A stretch of 64,000 bases of DNA. Source: Cytobacillus dafuensis (lineage in GTDB: Bacteria > Bacillota > Bacilli > Bacillales > Cytobacillaceae). The position numbers and the translations under genes were made by a program. A model generated the notes under the pieces. It made no database searches, was not told the DNA's origin, and was given only the letters and a program-made list of their open reading frames with translations. Each line of letters begins with the position of its first letter. Position 1 is the first letter of the stretch. Below are positions 16,656-24,457 of this stretch, piece after piece. The stretch lies in assembly GCF_007995155.1 (NCBI RefSeq), contig NZ_CP042593.1:662001-726000 (forward strand), given 5' to 3'.

Positions 16656-16790
16656 AAAGTAACTCGTTCTGCTCTTCAAAACGCTGGTTCTGTTGCTGCT
16701 ATGCTTCTAACAACTGAAGCAGTAATCGCTGACAAGCCAGAAGATAAGCCTACAATGCCTGATATGGGTGCTATGGGTGGCATGATGTAA
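16656..16790 (+). pseudogene. groEL: groEL 3'-end fragment (44 codons plus stop)
   Basis: The frame reads [18 protein letters not shown], continues [14 protein letters not shown] and ends GAMGGMM-stop, the unmistakable C-terminus of GroEL. The frame is intact but there is no start, no ribosome binding site and no upstream GroEL sequence. Homology begins abruptly at 16656. This is what remains when an element integrates inside groEL and brings its own 3' end, displacing the host's. The same terminal codons close the two 153-bp repeats at 1774 and 5859. A complete groEL is expected to the left of the window. Confidence 0.9.
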
Positions 16791-17230
16791 TTCACCCCAA
16801 AATATACTCAGTAATATTAAGGATTCCACTCGACACCTAAAATTAGGTACCGAGACTTCAAAAAAAGAAGCTTTCATGAGTTCCTCGAACTTTTGAGAAG
16901 CTTCTTTTTTTATCTTTTATGATGAGTTGTAAATAAACTTGTGTGTTTCGTTTTTTGAATGACCTAAACTGTCCATTATCTGAAGAAGTTCTACTCCTCC
17001 ACTCAAGGTATACTAGTATGCGTATGACGTTAAGAATGATGTGTTAAACGCTTTTTAATTGAAGAAATTTCTTTCATAAGCTTTTCATTCGATTTTCAAT
17101 TGCTTTAACCTAATTGTTAATACATTACAAATATAGTGTATTTTTCAAATGAATCATATTATAATTAATCACATAATTTTAAAAAAATAGATAAAATAAG
17201 TTTGGAAAATTATGATTTGAGGAGGGGGTA
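16791..17230. other. Gene-free interval after the groEL fragment
   Basis: It contains a terminator of the GAAGCTTC family (16865-16911) and AT-rich sequence that probably includes the promoter of the next gene. I see no reading frame or repeat beyond these. If the groEL fragment is the displaced original end, this should be the ancestral groEL downstream region. Confidence 0.4.
16865..16911 (+). terminator. Terminator of the repeated GAAGCTTC type
   Basis: AAGAAGCTT pairs with AAGCTTCTT, with inner AGTT/AACT pairing, followed by seven T. It lies 75 bases after the groEL stop codon and is probably the native groEL operon terminator. Confidence 0.8.
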
Positions 17231-17803
17231 ATGATTCTCAGTATATTTGGTTGGGTCTCATTAGTAATAATTTCTTATATCATTGTTTCTAAAAAAATTA
17301 ATATTAAAGGATTTATTACATTATTAATAATTCTATTTTTACAAACTTATTTTGCTTTTATCTTTTTGTTCAATAGATTGGAAAGTATAAATAATGTACT
17401 AGTATTCTTATTGATTGTAGCTCTTTTTTTATTCATAATTTACTTGCTGACAAGGTACTTTAAAGTAATGGATAAATATCACGAATATTTTAAAAAATCA
17501 CTAATTTCCCTCTGTTTAATAGGACTGGTATACACAGAATTTTTTAATGGAAGTATAACATTTCATTCCTGGGCAAATTACCAAGAATATGAGGGGAATA
17601 TCAAAAAGTACTATTTTATAGTTCCTGTAAATATATCTAGTTTTGAATTTGTAGGTGAGCAGGTTTGCATGATAAGTTATCTGCCATTCCACTCCAAAAT
17701 AATAAAAGTAGAAAATAATAAAGTTTTTTATTACGAACCCAGGGGATTTGGTGAGGGTGGAGATTGGTGGGAATACGGCAAAAAAAAAGCGGAGCAAATA
17801 TAG
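17231..17803 (+). CDS. Membrane protein of unknown function
   Basis: This 190-residue protein has four hydrophobic helices in the first half (about residues 2-19, 25-47, 54-75 and 88-106). A polar, aromatic C-terminal part follows, probably extracytoplasmic, ending in a glycine/tryptophan segment (GFGEGGDWWEYGKKK). I recognise no family. It stands alone, with gene-free DNA and terminators on both sides. The start is ATG after GAGGAGGGGGTA. Base composition is more AT-rich than the flanking metabolic genes, which fits a recently gained gene, but this was judged by eye. Confidence 0.6.
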   Translation: MILSIFGWVSLVIISYIIVSKKINIKGFITLLIILFLQTYFAFIFLFNRLESINNVLVFLLIVALFLFIIYLLTRYFKVMDKYHEYFKKSLISLCLIGLVYTEFFNGSITFHSWANYQEYEGNIKKYYFIVPVNISSFEFVGEQVCMISYLPFHSKIIKVENNKVFYYEPRGFGEGGDWWEYGKKKAEQI

Positions 17804-17951
17804 TACTTCTAAGACTATAAGGAATAGCTTAAGGTGAGAACCCTAGTATTGAAGTAAGGGGATTCAGATGGGTTAGATAAATACTCATACATTTTTCTCT
17901 TAGTGAGTAAAAAATGCTGATTTTTCAAACTAAAAAACTATTTATTAGAAG

Positions 17952-17994
17952 AAGGTCTTTCATCAGTTTACTGAACCGGTGAGAGGCCTTTTTT
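17952..17994 (+). terminator. Intrinsic terminator
   Basis: AAGGTCTTTCATCAGTT pairs imperfectly with GAACCGGTGAGAGGCCTT around TACT, followed by six T. It lies downstream of the membrane-protein gene. Confidence 0.7.
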
Positions 17995-18147
17995 CCATAT
18001 ATGATGTCATTTTATTGAAAAGTTCAAAGACCCTTACCTTCAGAGCATTTTATTTAGGTGAAAAATGAGCCTTTATTAAGAAGAAAGTTCAACAAATCCC
18101 CTGAGACTCTAAGGGCTTCATGTATAAAATTCATCCACATACCCAAT

Positions 18148-18188
18148 AGTATACTTTTGTATACTATACCACTTTGAAGTGCGTACTT
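18148..18188 (+). promoter_or_regulatory. HxlR-type operator upstream of pirin
   Basis: It begins AGTATAC TTTT GTATACT, a dyad, and continues with ATACCACTTT and CGTACTT. Nearly the same 41 bases occur at 20321-20361 upstream of the hxlR gene. The match covers about 33 of 41 positions by hand count. I infer a shared binding site for the HxlR-family regulator, 60-100 bases before the pirin start. Confidence 0.7.
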
Positions 18189-18247
18189 ATAAAAAAGTGT
18201 ATATAAATTTATAATGTTTTTGAACAGTGTAAAGGAGGGATTCGTAG

Positions 18248-19090
18248 GTGAGCTTCGATAAGCATCGTGATATACAGAAAATATGGACAGTACATGAACG
18301 TATATTTAGTGATATTCATCGTGCAGGAGCCATACTTGAGCCGGGAAATTGGGAAGCTTATGACCCCTTTTTATTACTAATGGAAGATAAATTTCAAAAA
18401 GGGGCATTTGACAAACATCCGCATCGAGGCATTGAAACATTAACATATGTGATTGATGGCAGTATTGGTCACTATGATAGTGCAACAGGAGCGGGTGGTA
18501 CATTGCAAAAAGGGGACATGCAATTGATGACGGCAGGAAGAGGCGTTGTTCATAATGAATCTCCTGTAGAAGGAGAAACCGTACACACTCTTCAACTTTG
18601 GGTGAACCTGCCAAGAAAAGATAAAATGACAGCACCACGTTATCAAAACATTAAAGCAAAAGATGTTCCCATTCGTAAAGAAGAAGGCGCTACGATTCGA
18701 GTATACTCTGGCTCTTCGGGCGATGTTGTGTCTGGCATATTGAATCATGTCCCATTTACTTTTGTAGAAATCCTAGCTGATCAAGGTGCTTCAGTAATCC
18801 AAGATTTACCAGGTGATTATAACGGATTTATCTATGTATTAGAAGGCAGCGGCACTTTCGGTGAAAATAGAGTTGAAGCGAATAAAGGGCAAGCGATGTG
18901 GTTAGGATCAGCTGATGGTGCAGAAATGAGTCATATTCAAGTTACTGCAAATGAGAATTTGCGCCTTATATTATTTGCTGGGCCTCCACTGAAGGAACCA
19001 ATTGCAGCACATGGCCCATTTGTAATGAATACAATGGAAGAAATTAAACAAGCTTATGCAGATTATCGAAATGGTACTTTTATTTCGTAA
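18248..19090 (+). CDS. Pirin family protein
   Basis: This 280-residue bicupin protein has the pirin metal site motif HPHRGIETLTYVIDG (residues 56-70) and a second histidine motif in RGVVHNES (near residue 100). These supply the three His and one Glu that bind iron in pirins. Bacterial pirins include quercetin dioxygenases and redox-responsive proteins. It is followed by an FMN azoreductase and an HxlR regulator, a set that in Bacilli responds to quinones and electrophiles. The start is GTG with AAAGGAGGG upstream. Regulation is probably by HxlR through the shared upstream sequence. Confidence 0.9.
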   Translation: MSFDKHRDIQKIWTVHERIFSDIHRAGAILEPGNWEAYDPFLLLMEDKFQKGAFDKHPHRGIETLTYVIDGSIGHYDSATGAGGTLQKGDMQLMTAGRGVVHNESPVEGETVHTLQLWVNLPRKDKMTAPRYQNIKAKDVPIRKEEGATIRVYSGSSGDVVSGILNHVPFTFVEILADQGASVIQDLPGDYNGFIYVLEGSGTFGENRVEANKGQAMWLGSADGAEMSHIQVTANENLRLILFAGPPLKEPIAAHGPFVMNTMEEIKQAYADYRNGTFIS

Positions 19091-19214
19091 ATAGAATAGA
19101 TCCCAAATCCTTTTTTACACCAATTCGTGAAAAAATGTATATTTTTTATATGCATTTTATAATATAGCTATCTCGCATCTGAGAAATTTAATTAACTAGA
19201 GGAGAATTTTAATA

Positions 19215-19859
19215 ATGAATATTTTAGTAGTAAAAGCAAATAACCGCCCTGCATCTGAAGGGATATCTAGCAGAATGTACGAAACTTTTATGGCTGAATT
19301 AGAAGGTAAAGATGTAAACGTAACAACTTACGATGTTTATGAAGAAGACACACCATACTTTGGACAAGAGCTCTTCAACGCTTTCGGTAAAGTACAAAAC
19401 GGTGGCGAATTAACAGACATCGAATCACGCCTTTTAGCTGCAAAACAAAAAGCAATGGACGCACTCTCAGCTGCAGATGTAGTCGTATTCGCATTCCCAT
19501 TATGGAATTTAACAATCCCAGCTAAATTACAAACATTCATCGATTATGTATACGCTGCAGGATTCGCATTTAAATACACTCCTGAAGGAAAAATGGTTCA
19601 ATTAATGACGGACAAAAAAGCAATCTTCTTAAATGCTCGTGGCGGTGTATACTCAACACCAGAAGCAGCTCCAATGGAAATGGCTGTTAACTACATGCGC
19701 AACGTATTTAGCGGTATCTTCGGTATGCAAATTATCGATGAAGTGATTATTGAAGGTCACAATGCTATGCCTGATAAAGCACAAGAAATCATTGCGGCAG
19801 GTATGGAAGAAGTTAAAGCTTCTGCACAACGTGTATTGGAGTTAGCTGTTAAAGCTTAA
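19215..19859 (+). CDS. azoR: FMN-dependent NADH:quinone/azo reductase
   Basis: This 214-residue flavodoxin-fold protein matches AzoR: the FMN-phosphate loop KANNRPASEGISSRM (9-23), FPLWNLTIPAKLQTFIDYV (near 94-112) for isoalloxazine contact and the LNARGGVYS loop (near residue 142). It reduces quinones and azo compounds by two electrons using NADH, protecting from thiol-reactive quinones. Its gene lies 124 bases after the pirin gene and convergent to hxlR. The start is ATG after AGAGGAG. Codons are unusually regular (many GCA, GTA, GAA, CAA), suggesting high expression. Confidence 0.93.
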   Translation: MNILVVKANNRPASEGISSRMYETFMAELEGKDVNVTTYDVYEEDTPYFGQELFNAFGKVQNGGELTDIESRLLAAKQKAMDALSAADVVVFAFPLWNLTIPAKLQTFIDYVYAAGFAFKYTPEGKMVQLMTDKKAIFLNARGGVYSTPEAAPMEMAVNYMRNVFSGIFGMQIIDEVIIEGHNAMPDKAQEIIAAGMEEVKASAQRVLELAVKA

Positions 19860-19897
19860 TATTGGTAAGAAGAATTTAATAATTAGTTAAAAAAGTA

Positions 19898-19935
19898 GGG
19901 CAGTCTTCAAAAGTTAATTTTGTAGACTGCCTTTT
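19898..19935. terminator. Bidirectional terminator between azoR and hxlR
   Basis: GGGCAGTCTTCAAAA pairs with TTTTGTAGACTGCC (one mismatch) around a short loop, followed by TTTTT on the plus strand and preceded by AAAA for the minus strand. It serves both convergent genes. Confidence 0.85.
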
Positions 19936-19954
19936 TGTTACTATTAGGATCTAA

Positions 19955-20305
19955 TTAACTGCTTGCTTTTGAATTCACTTTATTCTTTTTGTGCAGCGTA
20001 TGTTTTGTTCCCCATTCATGCATAGCCTCTAAAATGGGTTCTAAAGTTTTTCCGTATTCGGTAATTGAGTATTCAACTTTTGGCGGGACTTGAGGGTAGA
20101 CTTTACGCGAAATGATATCTTCTTCCTCTAATTCTCGCAGTTGGTTTGTTAACATTTTTTGCGTAATCCCAGGTAAACTACGTTTTAATTCGCTAAAACG
20201 CAGCGTCCCTTTTTGCAATAAGTGTAATAAAATAATTGGTTTCCATTTACCTACTAAAATACTTAAAGCATCATCTACACGACATAGTTCGGGTTTCTTC
20301 TCCAT
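19955..20305 (-). CDS. HxlR-family winged-helix regulator
   Basis: This 116-residue protein has the HxlR signature: CRVDDALSILVGKWKPIILL at residues 8-27, LKRSLPGITQKMLTNQLREL in the recognition helix and YSITEYGKTLEPIL in the wing. Cys8 sits at the position of the redox-active cysteine of YodB/CatR, quinone-sensing HxlR repressors of Bacillus. The neighbouring pirin and azoreductase genes and the 41-bp sequence shared between its own upstream region and that of pirin support a quinone or thiol-stress repressor that also controls itself. The start is ATG after AAGGAGATGTC on the minus strand. Confidence 0.9.
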   Translation of the reverse strand: MEKKPELCRVDDALSILVGKWKPIILLHLLQKGTLRFSELKRSLPGITQKMLTNQLRELEEEDIISRKVYPQVPPKVEYSITEYGKTLEPILEAMHEWGTKHTLHKKNKVNSKASS

Positions 20306-20671
20306 CTAGACATCTCCTTTAGTATCTTTTTGTATACTATATCACTTTAAGGATCGTACTTTATATATATTACTATACTACATAATAACATTAGGCAAGA
20401 GAATTAGACTAGAAAAAGAATGACTAGGGGATAGAATCATTACTCCCTTATAAAGATATGTTCATTAGGTCATATCCAAATGAATCTATTTCTTCTATAT
20501 ATGTCTTGATGATAGGACGGCATGGTGCAATCTCATTGGTGAAGATACACCATCTGTGGAAAATAAAAGTTAATTCGTTCAAGAGAGTTGTGTATGCTTA
20601 TTGTACATGTTATTATCGAAATATTATGAATTATCTTGAAAGTAATCACGGAAAAAATTGGGGGGATTCTA
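20306..20671. other. Intergenic control region between hxlR and the ABC lipoprotein gene
   Basis: No gene is supported. It holds the hxlR operator (20321-20361) and about 300 bases of leader before the substrate-binding lipoprotein. I see no clear T-box or riboswitch fold in it. Confidence 0.4.
20321..20361 (-). promoter_or_regulatory. HxlR-type operator upstream of hxlR
   Basis: This is the second copy of the 41-bp sequence at 18148-18188: AGTAT, seven bases, GTATACTATA, then CACTTT and CGTACTT. It begins 16 bases upstream of the hxlR start codon. It lies in the opposite orientation relative to its gene compared with the pirin copy, as expected for a protein-binding site and not a promoter duplication. 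Confidence 0.7.
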
Positions 20672-21670
20672 ATGAAAAAAGTTTTATCCATTGTACTATG
20701 TGGTGTTCTACTAATTCTCGCTTCCTGTGGTACTAACAGCAATCAAACTGGAGGGGGCAATGAAGAAAAGAAAACAGTAAAAATAGGAATCATTCAGCTC
20801 GTTGAGCATCCATCATTAGATGGTGCGAGGGAAGGGTTTATTGCGGCATTGAAAGATGCAGGCTATGAGGAAGGAAAAAATTTGAAGTTAGATTACCAGA
20901 ATGCACAAGGGGATATGAACAATAATATGACGATCGCTCAAAATTTTGTAGCCGATAAAAATGACCTAATTTTGGCCATTGCAACGGCAAGTGCTCAAGC
21001 GGCAGTTCAATCAACGAAGGATATTCCTATTTTGTTTACAGCGATAACAGATCCAGTGGGAGCAAATCTTGTTCAGAGCTTAGAGAACCCAGGAGTAAAT
21101 GTTACGGGGACATCTGATACTCATCCAGATGCTATAAAAAACACCATCAACTCTATTAAAAAGTTTATTCCTGAAGCTAAAAAGGTTGGGATCATCTATA
21201 ACTCAGGTGAACCGAATTCCGTTGTGAATGTCGAAAAGGCAAAGCAAGTAATAAAAGAAATAGGGTTAGAAACGGTTGAAACAACGATTGCCACCAGCAC
21301 CGAAGTAAAACAAGCGGCCGAATCATTAGTAGGAAGAGCAGATGTTTTCTACATACCGAAGGATAATACAGTCGTCTCTGCACTTGAATCGGTTATAACA
21401 GTTGCCAATGAGAAAAAGATTCCAACCTTTGTCGGAGAAGGCGATTCTGTCAAACGTGGAACATTTGCTTCTTACGGCTTTGAGTACCATGATCTCGGAT
21501 ACACGACCGGAAAAATGGCCGTGGAAATTCTCAATGGCAAAAAACCAAGTGAAATTCCAGTCGGTTTCCCTGAAAATCTAGAGCTATACATCAATAAGAA
21601 GGCAGCCGAACAAGAAGGCATTACATTAACTGAAAACATGCTAAAAGGTGCAAAAATAGTAGGAGAATAA
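20672..21670 (+). CDS. ABC transporter substrate-binding lipoprotein (TrpX/PF04392 type)
   Basis: It is translated from ATG 20672 (GGGGGG upstream); an in-frame ATG at 20636 lacks a ribosome binding site and would mask the signal peptide. The lipoprotein signal MKKVLSIVLCGVLLILASC gives Cys19, then a linker and a two-lobed periplasmic-type binding fold (KIGIIQLVEHPSLDGAREGF, ATASAQAAVQSTKDIPILFT, VFYIPKDNTV). It resembles tryptophan/tyrosine-binding or BMP-like proteins of family PF04392, which normally sit in an operon with a permease and an ATPase. Neither is encoded here: a terminator follows within 10 bases. It is therefore an orphan receptor. Confidence 0.88.
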   Translation: MKKVLSIVLCGVLLILASCGTNSNQTGGGNEEKKTVKIGIIQLVEHPSLDGAREGFIAALKDAGYEEGKNLKLDYQNAQGDMNNNMTIAQNFVADKNDLILAIATASAQAAVQSTKDIPILFTAITDPVGANLVQSLENPGVNVTGTSDTHPDAIKNTINSIKKFIPEAKKVGIIYNSGEPNSVVNVEKAKQVIKEIGLETVETTIATSTEVKQAAESLVGRADVFYIPKDNTVVSALESVITVANEKKIPTFVGEGDSVKRGTFASYGFEYHDLGYTTGKMAVEILNGKKPSEIPVGFPENLELYINKKAAEQEGITLTENMLKGAKIVGE

Positions 21671-21674
21671 GGTA

Positions 21675-21719
21675 AAAGCACACTGTCCTTTATTTCAAAG
21701 GCAGTGTGCTTCTTTTTTT
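21675..21719 (+). terminator. Terminator after the ABC lipoprotein gene
   Basis: AAAGCACACTGTCCTT pairs with AAGGCAGTGTGCTT (one bulge), followed by a T-run. Confidence 0.85.
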
Positions 21720-21854
21720 AAAGAGTATTGCATAAAAACAACTAAATCATTCTAAAACACGTTTTAAGCTGCAATATACTTAAATGAATTTATGCTGAAA
21801 CTATTAACATAAGAAGATTTTCGAAAAAAATTGATAGATTTATAGAGTAGGAGA

Positions 21855-21888
21855 ACCTTGATAGGCATTAGGCTTATCAAGTTTTTTT
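21855..21888 (+). terminator. Intrinsic terminator
   Basis: CTTGATA and TATCAAG flank a short loop, followed by seven T. Related CCTTGA/TCAAGG terminators lie at 38139 and 49865. Confidence 0.7.
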
Positions 21889-21917
21889 AATTCATAGAGT
21901 TAATGGGTGTATTTGAA

Positions 21918-22040
21918 TTGGCTGACAAACCAACTTAATTGGCTGATAAATGGATAGAATTGGCTGACAAACTAACATATTGGCTGATAAATAGATAGAT
22001 AGATTTCGCTGATAAACTAACGTATTCGGTGATAAATTTG
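21918..22040 (+). repeat. Six imperfect tandem repeats of 20-25 bp
   Basis: Units start at 21918, 21939, 21960, 21980, 22005 and 22025. The shared core is TTGGCTGAYAAAY, alternating between CTGACAAAC and CTGATAAAT forms, so the true period may be about 41 bp. The last two units are degenerate (TTCGCTGATAAA, TTCGGTGATAAA). There is no spacer uniformity, so it is not a CRISPR array. Function unknown. Confidence 0.8.
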
Positions 22041-22459
22041 AAAAACTCTCTGCTGCACACCGCTAGGAAGCCCGTCTAATTACTTACAATCCAAAAGAAC
22101 TAAATGTTCTATTCTATTCGACAAAATAAAAATTAACTTGTTTACCCAAAAATAATAAAAAAGAACTACAAAATTTTACAATCGTCATATAAAAAGGTGT
22201 AATTTCTTCCGTAATCTTTACATAAGTAACAAAAAAATGACCAAAGGACTGTATTGGTTTGGTTCGATATTCCTAATAAATATTTTTGCTTCAAGATAAT
22301 AACAGGAAAAAAATAACAGACATTTTTCGACATTTTTTTTGGGAGTATTTGACCAAAATATGAACTGGTGGTAAAAAATAGTAAAGAAAAATATAAATTG
22401 AAGATAAATAAAATTTTGCAAACTACAAAAATGTAAATTGCTAAGAGAGGTACCATACT

Positions 22460-23248
22460 ATGCTGGAATCAAAAAGGAGAGCAATTATTTTCTTATCAAT
22501 CTCTTTATTATTGGCTTTTATTGCCGGACTATTTTTCTTGCAGAAAATTAAAGAATTAAATAGTGAATTAGGGGGAATGACGAAAATATATGTGACTGCA
22601 ACAGATATTCCATCGAGAACATTACTTCAGCCTGACCATGTAAAACAAATAGAAATTCCAAATCGATATGTTAACAATTCACACGTAGTAAATGTAGAGG
22701 ATTTAATCGACAAGGTTTTGGTTGTACCTTTAGTTGAAGATGATCTTATCACAAAGTCAATGTTAAAACCTGTTTCAAATGCTACGGATGAAAATAATAG
22801 ATTGGTAACAATGCTTCAATCAGAGCGGATACGTTTTGATGAAGAACTAGAGGGGCTTGATCGGGTAGACATTGTTGTATCACATAAGTTTGATGGCAAA
22901 CCAGTTACTGAAGTATTTATGAAGGATGTTTTAGTAGCAGGTGTTTCTAAAAGTGGAAAGCAGTTTTCTGGAGTTGCTCTTGAAGTTCCTGCTGATGATG
23001 CGCCAAGAATTATTCACATTCAAAATTATGCAGACTCGATTCGAGTATTAAAAGCTAATGTAGGGAAGGCCCCACAATTAAATACTGATATTGAAAATAA
23101 AGAGACAGAAGAACAAAAAGAAGAAAAAACTGAACCGCCTCAAGAGCAAAATAAAGAAAATACGGAAACACCAGCTGAACCACCACAAGAACCAAAAAAG
23201 GAAAATGCTGAAAAACCGGCAAATGAAAATGAAAATAATAAAAAATAG
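22460..23248 (+). CDS. CpaB-like Flp pilus assembly protein (SAF domain)
   Basis: This 262-residue protein has an N-terminal membrane anchor (residues 8-26). A SAF domain follows: YVTATDIPSRTLLQPDHVKQ at about 46-65 and the downstream VVPLVEDDLITKSML. This is the build of CpaB/RcpC proteins that help assemble Flp pili. After about residue 200 it becomes a low-complexity Glu/Pro/Lys/Asn tail (PPQEQNKENTETPAEPP-like), which could reach through the cell wall. It is the first gene of the Tad-type locus, 26 bases before TadZ. In this monoderm the usual partner, the outer-membrane secretin CpaC, is absent. The start is ATG after AGAGAGG. Confidence 0.8.
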   Translation: MLESKRRAIIFLSISLLLAFIAGLFFLQKIKELNSELGGMTKIYVTATDIPSRTLLQPDHVKQIEIPNRYVNNSHVVNVEDLIDKVLVVPLVEDDLITKSMLKPVSNATDENNRLVTMLQSERIRFDEELEGLDRVDIVVSHKFDGKPVTEVFMKDVLVAGVSKSGKQFSGVALEVPADDAPRIIHIQNYADSIRVLKANVGKAPQLNTDIENKETEEQKEEKTEPPQEQNKENTETPAEPPQEPKKENAEKPANENENNKK

Positions 23249-23274
23249 GATGGAATTGAATTTGGAGGATGCAA

Positions 23275-24435
23275 ATGAGTGCTGATATCAAAATTTTACT
23301 CGCAGGTGATCAAGAACAATCAAAAACTCATTTAAGGGGTGTATTAAATAGCTTCGAAAAAGTTGATATGATCTCTTATCGTGATTTGAAGGCAGAGCTG
23401 GATCGCCTGGCACCAGATTTAATTTTTTTAATTGAATCTGATAAAGAATCTTCTGCAGATGCAATTGAATATATCCATGCCGTTAATCCAATGGCTCTAG
23501 TTGTGTTTATAGCATTCTCCCAAAACTTTGATGTATTAAAAAGTGTGATGCGGGCAGGGATCATTGATTTCTTTATACTGCCTGATGAAAATGCGATGCT
23601 ATATGGCCGTTTAGATAGCATTGTTCAAATGGTCGTTCAACGTAAAAAGCAATTAATGGAAACTGCTGTTTCAAGCCAGTCTTTTAAAAGAGGAAGAGGC
23701 AAAATTTATTCTTTTTACAGTGGAAAAGGTGGTTCGGGAAAAACACTAATCTCAAGTGCGTTTGCTCAAACTTTGAAATTTGAATCCACTGCCCAAGTAA
23801 TCTTTATCGATTTAAATTTACACTATGGCGGTGCTGAAGCCTTTCTATCTATCGTTTCCAATCGTTCGTTTGCAGATCTTATGCCGGTAATTGATGAGCT
23901 AAATGAAAGTCATATTCGAAATGTATCCCAGGTTGAAAAGCTTTCTAAATTAGAAGTCTTACTTAGTCCGCGTGATGCCGAAGTAGCGGAGCATTTACCA
24001 GAAGGGTTTATTGCAAGGCTTTTGAGAACATGTAGGAGAAGTTATGACTTTGTAGTAGTAGATTTGCCAGTAGCAATGAATATTCATTCATATGCGGCTC
24101 TAGAAGAATCCGATAAGATTTTTTATATATTAAATTTGGATACTCCTTCTATTAATACTTTGAAACAAGTTGAAGGATTGTTTAGAAGATTAGGGATTGA
24201 GACCGAGGGAAGATTGGAAATTCTCATTAATCAGGTTGGGAAAGAAAATGAGATCAAGCCTAATGATGTGAAGAATATTATTTCTTACCCTATTGCAGCA
24301 AAATTCCCTCGTGATTTTAAAGGGGTGCAGGCCCACATCAATAAAAGTGAACCTTTTAGAAAGGAACCTAATGAAAAGAAATTAATCCCATTTGCAAAAG
24401 GAATTAGAAAATGGGTTGTTCAAATGGTGGAATAA
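23275..24435 (+). CDS. tadZ: TadZ/CpaE-like ATPase
   Basis: This 386-residue protein has an N-terminal receiver-like domain (about 1-120) without an obvious phosphorylatable Asp context. A MinD/ParA-type ATPase follows with the deviant Walker A SGKGGSGKTLI at about 149-159 and VVVDLPVAMN as the Walker B-like strand. TadZ proteins place the Tad machine at a cell pole or site. The frame opens at 23269, but that ATG touches the GGAGG sequence; the ATG at 23275, six bases from it, is the better start. The next gene, tadA, begins 22 bases downstream. Confidence 0.88.
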   Translation: MSADIKILLAGDQEQSKTHLRGVLNSFEKVDMISYRDLKAELDRLAPDLIFLIESDKESSADAIEYIHAVNPMALVVFIAFSQNFDVLKSVMRAGIIDFFILPDENAMLYGRLDSIVQMVVQRKKQLMETAVSSQSFKRGRGKIYSFYSGKGGSGKTLISSAFAQTLKFESTAQVIFIDLNLHYGGAEAFLSIVSNRSFADLMPVIDELNESHIRNVSQVEKLSKLEVLLSPRDAEVAEHLPEGFIARLLRTCRRSYDFVVVDLPVAMNIHSYAALEESDKIFYILNLDTPSINTLKQVEGLFRRLGIETEGRLEILINQVGKENEIKPNDVKNIISYPIAAKFPRDFKGVQAHINKSEPFRKEPNEKKLIPFAKGIRKWVVQMVE

Positions 24436-24457
24436 CTCTTAAAAGGATTGATGACAG

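Larger units (their letters stand above)
17804..18247. other. Intergenic region with terminator and pirin control region
   Basis: No gene is seen. A terminator lies at 17952-17994. The last 100 bases form the control region of the pirin gene, including the 41-bp sequence shared with the hxlR upstream region. Confidence 0.5.
21671..22459. other. Gene-free interval with tandem repeats
   Basis: About 790 bp hold two terminators (21675-21719 and 21855-21888), six tandem GGCTGATAAA-type units (21918-22040) and the upstream region of the Tad locus. A minus-strand frame of about 96 codons at 22166-22456 is low-complexity, lacks a ribosome binding site and is not accepted as a gene. Confidence 0.5.

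Noticed and set aside
1..16800. Complete prophage or ICE
   Set aside because: No integrase, capsid, terminase, relaxase or conjugation gene is present in the window; only att-like repeats and cargo genes are seen.
19120..19214. Third copy of the HxlR operator before azoR
   Set aside because: Only a short AT-rich GTATAT-like stretch is shared; the CACTTT and CGTACTT parts are missing. azoR may be read through from pirin.
20458..20736. Separate gene upstream of and overlapping the ABC lipoprotein start
   Set aside because: It overlaps the lipoprotein signal sequence in another frame, has no ribosome binding site and no protein-like composition.
21918..22040. CRISPR array
   Set aside because: Units of 20-25 bp abut each other without unique spacers and alternate in sequence; no cas genes are nearby.
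22166..22456. Minus-strand gene of about 96 codons before the Tad locus
   Set aside because: AT-rich low-complexity translation, no ribosome binding site, and it occupies the expected promoter region of the Tad operon.
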